A DNA stretch of 64,000 nt from assembly GCA_963576735.1 (NCBI GenBank), contig OY755191.1:5547608-5611607 (forward strand), read 5' to 3'. Below, in pieces: positions 23,501 to 35,500 of this stretch (within the stretch, counting starts at the first letter, position 1; every line of letters starts with the position of its first letter). The notes beneath the pieces were generated by a model. It had not been told where the DNA came from and ran no database searches. It saw only the letters and a program-made list of their open reading frames with translations. Source of the DNA: Bedellia somnulentella (Eukaryota; Arthropoda; Insecta; Lepidoptera; Bedelliidae). The position numbers and the translations under genes are program-made.

Positions 23501-26500
23501 AGCTGCTATTGTATTTAATTAAGGTGAAATTCGCAAAACGTGTGTAAAATTATAATTCAGCAAATATTAATCAGAAGCCGTGTAGTGTCGGCTTAGAATG
23601 ACACTACTCCATTTCTACCCGTGGGTGATCGTAAGAGGCGACTAAGGGTATGGGGCTTCTTAAGTGATTTTTGGGCGATGTGGTTAGAGACCCGTCACCA
23701 AAAACATTTATTATTACCACCTTTTCCCCAATCAACTTCTAAAAGTGGCTGAGGAATTTCTCTTTCCAAAGCTCTGGCTACCCCGTTAAGGGATTTATAG
23801 CCGTGAGTATATGTATGTATGTATGTATTATTTAACGTGTTTATAACATTTTATATAAATTCAGTGACTTAAAATTTTTAGTTTATTAGCTTCTTAGGTC
23901 AGCTTACAAGTTTTAATAATTAGAATATAACGTGAAATTTCCTTCCTTTGATGACATCATATGAAAAATAATCTTTTATGATGGTGAACAATAAATATTT
24001 GTATGATTAAAGTAACTGTAACACAAAAATCGCAATACTTTACAAAATTCACTGAAAAACGTATTCTATTGTTAAATATAATTTAAGGAACTGACTCAAT
24101 TTCTGATACAATTTCAAAAGTCTTAAAACTCGATTTTGTAAATCATAGGGTTTTATCTTTCGATACTGTGCGAAGTTTTTTGTCAATTAAGCAACAACTG
24201 AAAATCCGGTTTTGTCCACAAAAACTGTAATTTCATTTTGCGAGTCAATAACACTTTCTGCTTTGACATGGACTAATAAACTAGAAACATTCTTATTTTG
24301 TCAAATATTATCTAATATAATACGAAAATTAAGTTATTGCTTTCAAAAGAATGATTTTGGATTTCAACAGCTGAAACAAATGTAATTCAGGCTATCAGTG
24401 TAGGTACAAGCTTATATTTTTAAGTTACCTGCCTATACTCACGGTTTGACCCAAAATGGAAAGCCGGAGCAATGGATTAATCAACGCAAACTAAGCAAAG
24501 TAAAAGTTGCAGCTAAATTTAAGCTCTATCTTATCTTGCACGATAGGCCGGGGCAATGATTGAAGAATTGCTATGTCAAAATTAATAATTGAGTATTTAT
24601 TTATCGACGTTATAAGCCCCCAATCACGTGAATGTAATTTTCAAACGTAGTGTGGGTACACTGAACATAAGGTGACATATGTGTAACGTGTTGTTCAAAT
24701 GTATTAGTAGGTACTACGCAGAGGTCTGCCACCCCTTAAAGAAAACTCGACATGAACGCTGAATTAACATATTTATTACCTTAAGTCTAAAAGTAACATA
24801 TTTATAATCTAAAGTTACTGAAAATTTAATTTATTTAATTTAATTTTATTTTCTATGGAAGATTAACAGACCAATACAAACAATGTAAAACTAATTATGA
24901 ATACACAATGCCATTTACAAATCTTCACCTATAGAAAAATTACATTATACTTACAGAACTAAAAGATTTAGGTAAAAATAAATGATTATAATGTTGAGGT
25001 TAGTGTAGAAATTATTGGCCGAAATGTAAATTAGTTAATATTTTTCTTACTCTTGTAGTGCTGAATGTATATATAACTTACGTTGTTGAAAATAGTTCAT
25101 CTTCCGTACATAGACACACACCAATGCCATCAGTTGCAGCTGTGACAGTCTTTGTCGCGTGGACGGAGGGAGAGGTAGCAGGTCTCGGAGGTTCGATATC
25201 TCTGCGTTGATGAGGTCTCGACGCATCTTGCTTGCGCCTTTCGTAGATTTTGTTGGTTCGAACCTGCTGGGGTGGAACAATATGGTAAATACATATGCTA
25301 TGGTTGATAGTTTTCCGTTTTATATCGTCATATCTATATCTCAGAGTTAGATGATAGCTTAGTAGGTAGTTGGTTTGGCAAGATCCCTAAATACATCCAT
25401 CGTTTCATGCATCATTGACAGTACCACTTAGAACTCTGTTTAGAACTTTTGGAAATGTGAGAGGGGAAAAGATGATGTCTAACAAAGATGAAGTGTATTT
25501 TCAGTGTAGTCGGTAAGCAAAGCGATATTTCCAGTGTAACAGGAGCTCTTGTTCGCTTGATATTTTTACTAGAAGAGCGCATTTTGAGTTGTATTGTGAA
25601 TCCTTGCTCCTCCACGATCCCAGCGTACTACTGTTATAATATTTATAATATTTACCGTTTTGAAGAATAAAAGGATTGCTTTTCCATTCTATAACATTGA
25701 CTTGCTTTTAAAAAGTGTATGTACTTTTTAGGTAAATCCCACCTATACTAGGCGGCTCATTTTTGTTGGTTTTGTGGGCGAATTTTGATCACTGAACGTC
25801 CTCTAATATTCATACGTTCTTGTTTCTGCATTGCTGCGTATAGAAATAAGCAATACCTTATTTGGGCAGAAATAGAACCTTTAAAACTTACATACATACA
25901 TATACTCACGGCTATAAATCCCTAGAAGGGGTAGCCAGAGCTAAGGAATTAAAAATTCTTCAGCCGCTTTTGGAAAGTTTAGTGGGGAAAAGATGGTAAA
26001 ATAAAGCTTTTTGGTGATGGGTTTCCAACCGCATCGCCCAAAAATCCCTAAAAGCCCCAAAACCGTTAGTCGCCTCTTACGTACACCCATTAGAAGAAAT
26101 GAGGTTGTGCTATTCTAAGCCGACACTACACAGCTGACACCCAAATGTTTCTGCTTATATGTGCTATATAAAAATGCCACTTTTACTGCCATTAAAACAT
26201 CAAATAAATAGTACCGCTACGGATATGTTCTAGGCTTATAATTCGCAACGCATGAAAACTATAAATTTTTCATTTCCAAGAGTTGTAAACTTTTGGAGTT
26301 ATCCTATTGTATTTTTCCAATTATAAAGTAAATTTAAACAAAAATCATCAGTTTTTCTAAATTTAATAGATTGCACAATGTTAATGCAAACTGTACAATT
26401 TCTATATTTAGCCATATCTTCTATGAGAATATTAATATTACTATTTCCTACTGTTCCAGACGTCTATAGAATAGTTAAAATTAATCTTTGTGAGAAAGTC

Positions 26501-29500
26501 CGCAATTCGATTCCACGGAAGAGGCTGTTTAGTATTCTTTGAACATACATACTGTAGTGACAATAAAGTGTGTATCTTGCACTTGCTTTATCGCAAATTA
26601 ATTATATTGATTGTTCGGATAAGAAGAACTGCAATTTGAATTAAATTAGTTAATGAAAAGATTTTGTAGTGACGTAAAAGCACAGCGACATAGCTAGTTT
26701 TGCCTTTTGTTTTGCTAGCTTTAGTTAGAGAGAAAGAAAGATAACTATTACTTTTTAAATGTTTAGTTATTTTTCATATGTACATACATATATACATATA
26801 CTCACGTCTATAAATCCCTAGATGGGGTAGCCAGAGCTAAGGAATCAGATATTCCTCAGCCACTTTTGGAAAGTTAAGTGGGGAAAAGATGGTAAAAAAA
26901 AGGTTGTTGGTGATGGGTCTCCAACCGCATCGCCCAAAAATCCCTTTAAAGCCCCAATACCGTTAGTCGCCTCTTACGTACACTAGGGCGGAACATTTTA
27001 GTATGAAAAAAATTTTTTTTCTTATTTCGTTTTGGAATACCTGGTAAAAGTTGCTTTATGTAATCGTTAATATCACCTCTTAATTTGGATAATCTAGCTC
27101 GACAGCTTAAGTTCCCGCCAGATACTTGAATTTTAATGTTTAATGTTTTTATAGACGTGATGTGTAGTACACTATTTAAACAAAATAATAAGTAGATATA
27201 ATGAGTTATATCTGCAAATCTTAAAATAAAAGTACGTATTAATTAATACAATCATTTATTTCAAAAGTTTACACGGCTTCAGAATGTTACGTCTGTTTGA
27301 AAAACGTCACATTTTATAGCGAAAGTCCTTTTTCGTCTCAAACTTTGGCATAATCTTTCTAGATGCTAATTTAGACTTTATGAATCCCTCTCTTCTTGTC
27401 TTGTTGCATACACTTAGAGCTGCTTCTGTCACAACTTTTACAGATCTTTCCACAGCCTGGGTGTGGCAAGGTAGTCTCATAAAGTCTAAAACAGCATCCC
27501 CTCCATTTTCAATTAGATCTTGTAACTGCTCATCGGTAATATTTTTCAGTATTGGGGGTTCATGTATATTTTGTTGCCAGTCAATCAAGTCTGTGTAAGA
27601 ACTTGCATTTAAGTTCAATTTTGGCACCACAAACATGCGCGAAACAGAATTTTTATTCACTTGACGAGCCTTTAAAATACGTCTTGCGGCGAGTTCTCTG
27701 ATGTGCTTTTGTGAATCTGTAATCATACTTAATAACAAGTTTTCTGGGTGAGAAAAGTAGCTGTTTCGATTTAAAACTGGATCCACTATCGCTAACAACT
27801 CGTCGGATAGATATCTAGTGCTATTAATGAGCTTCCATAAATGTCTTGAACCATCTTTGCAGGATGAATGTGTTTTGATGGCAAACCACACAGGTGCGTA
27901 TGATTTTACGATAAACGTTGCTAAAATGACAAGATTTTGGTGTGGGTTTTCCGTAGATATATATAAACGTAGTATACGGTTAGCTCTTGTCAACCAGCGG
28001 GCATGGGATAGCTTGCCTGGGCTTCTGTGTAATATATCATGAGGGCAGACTCCATTTATGACAGCTGTGGTAATTTCCTGTAAATATCTCTGGTCTGTAC
28101 TAAGGTCTATTGATGATTGTGGAGGTAGTTCACCTTCTATTTTCTCAAAATTGACTAAAGGTAGATTCTCACATGACTCTAACGCTTTGCCAATTTGACC
28201 TCCAAATGATCTAGGTCCTGCAGTTGGGCCATCTAAATATGTAAACAAATGCCTTAATGGCAATTCATTTGCGTGTAATAGGCAAATTATCCACTGCAAT
28301 GGTCGAGACAGCCTTTGTTCCAAAAGACGAATCACGCCTCCCACTCTCCCTGTATTTGTATTTGTCCCATCACAGCCGACTGCTATTAAACTATCTGGCG
28401 ATATATTTTGAGTCATCAGAAAACTGTGGATAGCTCTTTCAATATCTTTTGAACTGCCAGATGTTGGAACCACATACCCAACATAAACGGAACCTGGTTC
28501 TTTAATAATCGAAATATGTTCCTCTTGAACAATCATTTTAAACCTCTTCGATCCTTTTAAAACAATTTTAGCCGTCTTGTCTTTCCTTCCATCAAAATAT
28601 AATGCAGGAATTTCAGTCACTCTTTCTTCTATTAGAATTTGCTCGCGTACTTTCTGTCTTATTCTTCTTAGTTTCATCCTGTCAACAATGTTAGTCGACT
28701 GTACCTCAGAGTTGGGGTTAGAAGTAGTACATAGCACAGATGACACGATAGCCGCCGCAGCGCGATCTGATACTCCGTATCTATCGCATACAGTCGTCAA
28801 ACTATGAAGACTGGCATCCGTGAGCTTTGTAGGCACTTGAACCACTGTTTCAGCAGTGCCAAGAACATCTGTTGCCGAGGAACAAGATGGAAGGACGACG
28901 TCAACGTTAGAACGAACTACAGATCTATTTAACCGATTAGAAGTAGAGAGAGTTCCTTTAATTCTTGTAATTGAAGTATGCCCCATTTCTTCTTTTTGAG
29001 CACGTAATCTTCTCTTCTGCATTTTTTTTGTTTGTGTAAGATCTGTTCTTCCTATGAGCATAAGTCTGTTAGTGCGTTGGTCTTCTAAAAATAATTGTTC
29101 CTCCTTTGGCACTTTTTTTTCTTTCAAACAAGTACAGCTTACAAATTCTTTACACTTACATGCAGCTATGTCAAAAAGCATTCTACTTTGTTTTCTGAAC
29201 TTTTCTAACTTTTCTTGCGTCAGTTTCTTCAAAGACTTTTTTAAATTATTACATTTTGAGCGATAGTTTTTTAATAACTGTAAGACACGTTTGTGAGTGA
29301 CAATCGGAATAGAAGATTTTATCCATAATTCTTCAATTTTCGTTCCAACTATTTCGGCAATTTCCAAAAACGTAGGTTCTTTTGTCGTATTATTTCTTAT
29401 TTTTAAGTCTTGTCGAACACATTCATAGAATTTCATCACATTTCCATACGTAGGAAGAATATTATCTTTCAAATCTGCACTTTCACCAAATATCGGACAT

Positions 29501-32500
29501 TTTAACTTTTGTCTCGTAGAAGTCATGTTAATACACTTAAAAAACGTAAATCAACAAGTACTCTTCAAGTTAATACGCGCGCGACCTTTCACCTTGAGGT
29601 AATTATCGACACTAGTTAGGTAGTTGAAGTTAAAATAGAAACAAAACACTGCAATTGGTAGTTCGGTGGCGCTCCCCGCCCCGCTTCTTCCCGCACTTTG
29701 CTACTCTTTCACAGTACCAAATATGTTAAAAATAATAAAATATTTCATTGCAACAGCTCGGTAACTACTTTTGAATATGTTTTTGGATATCTATTTTGGA
29801 TATTTTAAATCTAATTGAACCGATTAAGTACTATTTTGTACCATGCAAATAGCCCCTAAATTGTTATATTTGTGAATTTTCCACTTCTTGGCGGGGGCTC
29901 TTACTGTCATGTGATATTTTTTATATTTTTTATATAGGTAAATGATGTCCATTGGCAACTTAATACAACTATTCCAAATCAAAAATCGAAAAAAAAAAAA
30001 AACGTTCCACCCTAACGTACACCCACCGGAAGAATTGGGGTAGTGCTATTCTAAGCCGACACTACACGGCAAATTTTTCATATGTATCTAATTAAAAATA
30101 TACATACATATATGTAGAAACTATAAGTATCATTTAAGTCAGCTCTTAATGATTATAGACGAATCTGTGAAATCCCAACATGGTATCATTTGACATTAAA
30201 CATACATACATACATACATACATACATTTACATATATTCACGGCTATAGATCCCTAGAAGGGGTAGCCAGAGCTTTGGATTGAGAAATTCCTCAGCCACT
30301 TTTGGAAGTTGATTGGGTAAAAGATGGTAATAATAAATGTTTTTTGGTGACGGGTCTCCAACTGCATCGCCCAAAAACCACTTAAAAAGCCCCTATAACC
30401 TTAGTCACCTCTTATGATCACCCGCGGGTAGAAAGGGGTGGTGTTATTCTAAGCCGACACTACAGGGCACATGAACACATTTTCAATAATTCGCCATACT
30501 ACAACAATCCCATAGACTCATGTTAAGTATATAGTGTAACTTACAGACATTTTAATAGTTTTATTAATTCCTATTAAACATCGTTCTAAATACCATAACA
30601 TGTCAGTATGGAAGCTAGTGTATGTGTGTAAAGGAGCCGCCAAACACCTGTCCGGAACATGGTATCCGCGCATTGTCTATTACTAGAACTTTGAAGTATT
30701 TATTATATCCCTAATAAAGTAAATTATTGAATGTGGAATGTTATATAAACTTTTTATGTTTCATAGGTAGTATTTAATTTGACAAGTAAAAAGCTTATTT
30801 CGCAAATTTGGGGGTAAATTGATCTGTTTGATTTAATGATATTTAAGGAGTTAAAAGGATTTAAATTTCAGAAGGCGTTTTCGTTCGTTCAGAAGAATTG
30901 ATTTTTGAGTCAATGCGATGTAATAATAAAATTATTATGAAATTGAAGGCAAAACTTTTAACTGCGAATTAGACAAAAAATACGGTATTTTAATTTTGCC
31001 TACTTTAATTATTATGTTACTGTACTCTAAAATTTGCACTTGTCATACCAAGGACACTGTCCAAGCAAAACGTTGATACTCTGAACACCCAGTGGCGTCT
31101 CTCTCTCTCTCTCTCTCTGTCACGTGATGTCCAGAAATATAAGTACCTCTGCCAAGCCCTACGGGGATATACGGCGCAATCGTTGGTGTTTGAGTTATAC
31201 CATGGAAGCTGATAACAAATTAAGTTAACTTATATATCAAAAGCAGAAGTGCTAATAAAATCAAATAACAACGTAAAACAAACTTCTCGTATAAATCATT
31301 TATTCATAATTCATCTCATAAATAATCCATTTCAAATACAAAACAGCGCACAATACACCAAAAAAACTTTGCAATAACTCCACACATACTTATACTAAAC
31401 ACAAAATCTTAAACAGGTCTGTAACGACTTATCCATTTACGCGTGTCATTATCCAAATAAAAAACAAATTAACATATGTTTTGACAAATTAATCAATAAC
31501 CCTCGCATCATCTTGTTCTCACAAAAGGCTTTACAAAAAAAGCCTCCTTAATCATCGGCCACAAATAAAAGAGCGGGTTAATATAAAGGAGACTCCCAAG
31601 TGGGATCAAAGGTACCGCTGGCGTGCGCATGCGCATACGAAGCTTAACCAGCGTTCGAATGTACAGACAGCCACTTCCTACGGTAACTTTTATATTGTTT
31701 TTGTTTACCGTTAATTTATGGATTCGAGGATCTTTGGTTGAGGTAGGTCGTACTACAAATCGTAACAGGAAGGAACTATATGCGTTTGTAAAAGAAATGC
31801 TAGGTTGCATATTTGAATACCTAAGCATAGCGGATGTAGGACACAAATCAAAAGGATCTTATAATAATACCAAACGGTATATGCTAGTTTGACGTGTATT
31901 TGCTTGATTTAATGCATCTATTACTTACATACAGAACTAAGGTACAAATATCTATTCGTCACTTAGTAGCGGGGATCAAATCAACGACCTGCAACTCTAA
32001 CCATTGCAGGTAACTAGCTGCTAATAAGCTTTCAAGTGCTGAATAACAAACTTCTTTAAATATACATGTAACTATTTTTTTAATTTGAAACGCCGACGGT
32101 TGAATTATGCCATTTTTTCTTAACTGTTATTTGTCAAGAGTATCTTATTCGTAATGCATTCAAATTATTTAAAATAAAATCATCAGAAGTGAGCGTCTAA
32201 TAAATTATATTTAAAAATGAGCTAATCTTCATGCGTAAGTGCACAACAATAAAATATAATAATAATATCATAATATAATTAAGTTGAAATAAAAATTGTA
32301 AAAAAACAGCATCCGAAAAAGTTAAAATAAATAATACCCAAAAAAAGCAACATCAATTCTCAAAACTTAACATCCTTACGTCATCCAACGAAATCAAACC
32401 AAGAATTTGTCCAACAAATCAGTCGCCACGTTTCGTTACAAAAACTGACATTCCGGACATACGTCAGTCCGGAGGCGTGAAAATACCACTTCACGCTTCG

Positions 32501-35500
32501 TTCATGAATCGGCCGTTTCATTCTTTAATAACCATTAATGTACATGTAACAATTTTGAGCATTTAGATTGAAGTTTAGAAGTTTACCGCGGGAAATGGAA
32601 ATGTGATTGTTCTTGTCCTTTTAAATCGAATCAAGTCATTAGGGAAGTCCTATAGCCTGTCCTATATATTTATAAAACTAAAAAATAAAATAAATGTGTG
32701 TGGATACAAATAATAAGAATACAAATAAAATGTACGAGGTCGTAGGTCATTCTAAGTTTGATCAATCAAGTTTCAAATTTTATTCGCTTAAACTGCAGAT
32801 TTAAGATGAATTATAATATCGTCCCTTCATTGTCCGAGTTGCGCGTGAGAGCTTCTATGTCTGTTAATATTTCACTTTTCACATGATTTTCTCGCTGTCA
32901 CACGCCTCATTCAAACTCGGGTGGTTTAAATATTTTCCAAAAATAAAAATTAACACAACGAAATGTTAGAATACAAATAACAAAATAAGTAAATAGTGTT
33001 AAGTAGCGCCCTCTATGTAAATATAGGTGTATCAGTTTGAAAATAAAGTAAGTCTATTGCGAGCAAAAACGCGTTTTAATACGAAAGACTTCAACATTGA
33101 ATATAACCTTTTTTACTAACATACATAATATGTTTAATGTTTCTGAATTACCTAAGGTTTAAAAGACAAAAGAAATTCCCACGAAAATCCTATAAAACTG
33201 TGTCGGTCACATATTATGCATAAAATAGTAAAATCATACATTTTATTAAAGTAAAACCAATGCGTGTATAAATGTGACAGGTACCTATTGCTTCATAAGG
33301 AAAATATCGTACAATTGTTTCAGTACAGTTCTTCTGCATTAATAACACTATAATTACTAGAACGTGTACACGTGCATTTAAACTATAAATGTTTTAGTAT
33401 GTAAACTGAAACTTAACTTCCATATTCACGAAGAATATCCCGAAATCCGTCCGGCGAAGGGACAATTTTGCAAGTGTCAAAATATCCTTAATTAAATAGA
33501 TGAACCTGAAGCCCTTAATCCGGAACGTTTTTATGGTAACTATTTTATTTGTTAATTCCTAAAATGACATACATACATACATATACTGACTGCTATAAAT
33601 CCCTACAAGGGGTAGCCAGAGCTTCGGAATAAGTAATGTTTCATCCACTTTTGGAAGTCGAGTGGGGAAAAGATTGTTAAGAGAATGTTTTTGGTGATGG
33701 GTCTCCAACCGCATCGCCCAAAAATCCCTTAAAAAGTGCCAGTACCCCTAGCCGCCTCTGTCGAACACCCACGGGAAGAAATGGGGAAGTGCTATTCTAA
33801 GCCGACACTACACAGCACGTTTAATTTAAATGACATTATTTCTTAGTACCAATGCAATCTGTTTCTCTTCTATTTAATTCTTAATTGCATTTCTTTTAAT
33901 AACTTTTAGGTCCTATTGATTGAATTCTGAAAATCTTTCTCATACATTTTATAATCTGATCATTTCATATAAAAATATTTATATTAAAGTTTGAAACTTA
34001 TGCCTTTCATAAATCATGGTTTTTAAGAATGCATTAGAAAATAAATGTTAGTTTAGGTTTGCATATATTCAATTATGGAGGCGAGCAATACAATAATATA
34101 AGATCCGCTGCGGATCTTTAAAAGTGAAGAAATATGAGCTGGAAGATGTTCTTGTCAATAAAAGGATGAAAAATATATGTGACAGCCTATTTATTATAAT
34201 CTGATTTAAGTTTTTAAAATTTATGATAAATAAAATTATGATTAGTATTTATTTCAAGCATAAATTGTTATTTGAACCATGATTAAAAGTGTGACCGACA
34301 TATCAGTAGAGATCGACCACAGGGGACAAATTAAGTACAAATAAAGATGATATGAAAGGAATAAAAGAGCATGCACGAGAAGAATAATGATTGTGAAAGA
34401 AGCAAGAGAAATTTGTCAGCACAGATAGATAGTCTCTGCCTACCCCAATGGGAATAATGGGCGTGAGTATAAGTAAGTAAGTCAATAAATAATGTTCTGA
34501 ATGTACCCTTACTTGCCTCCAAGAATACCCCAGGGAGAAATGGGGTATCGATAATTGAAGCCGACAATTTATCTGTTGCCAATAAGGACCCGATTTTTCC
34601 TCTCAAGTTTTATTATCAAACACTCGTTATATTATTATAATTTAAAACGCAATGTACACCTCATATTTGCAAACTATATTTTCCACAGATAAATAGCCAC
34701 TGCAAAGGTATATTTTCCTACAAGGTTGTAGATCTGTATCTAAGTACGTAATATACATGAAATTAGCACCACACTAATGAATATATTGAAGCTGAAATCT
34801 GAGTGCCTATTACGTATTGGTACCGTTTATGTAATAATATTGTTAGCATGTTTTGTTTGTCGATAAACCTATCGGCAAATAAGACGACGAGGACATTTAG
34901 AATGTAATTATATTCTTTGTGAAGATACGCCTTTTATTTTCAGGTGTGACAATACATACACGAAAAATTACTTTATGGTAATTGGTCAGCAAGGTTCTAA
35001 TAAGAGCAAATATTAGTAACAATATACCTACGTCATAAGGGCAAACTGATTCGTAATGAAATAATACATGTACACGGACTTGGAACGGATGAAAAAATCT
35101 AGTTAGATTCTAAATCTGTATAATATTTTTTTTGCGGTGAAGTATACCTAATCAATTATTGATCAGAGCTATAGATTCAGGAAATAGTTTAGTTATTTAC
35201 TAAGATAAACATAAACATAAACTACCACATCCCCGAAGGGGTTGGCAGAGGTACTAATATTTCTGAACATCACGTGACTTTGTCACCTGGTGTTCAGAGT
35301 ATCCACGTTTTGCATGGACAGTGTACTCATGTGATAGGGGGCAGGCCTATCGCCGTTTAGTACGAATACACTGTCACATAACTAAGTACAACTCAGCCAT
35401 GTGGGTTTCCTCACGATGTTTTCCCTCACCGTTAACAACCATGATAAATTAACCACACATATGACTTTAGAAAAGACAAATTGGTGTAGGCCTGAATGTG

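Larger units (their letters stand above)
26775..30071 (-). repeat. SINE-A copy split by the hAT element
   Basis: The left part (26775-26983) runs from the ACAT repeat tail through TATACTCACGTCTATAAATC to CGCCTCTTACGTACAC. The right part (30015-30071) resumes with ACGTACACCCACCGGAAG and ends CTACACGGCA. The two halves are one copy. Confidence 0.9.

Noticed and set aside
31508..31892. Overlapping open frames of 112 and 89 codons on opposite strands
   Set aside because: No recognisable family, no splice or promoter context, and the two mirror each other as expected for chance frames.
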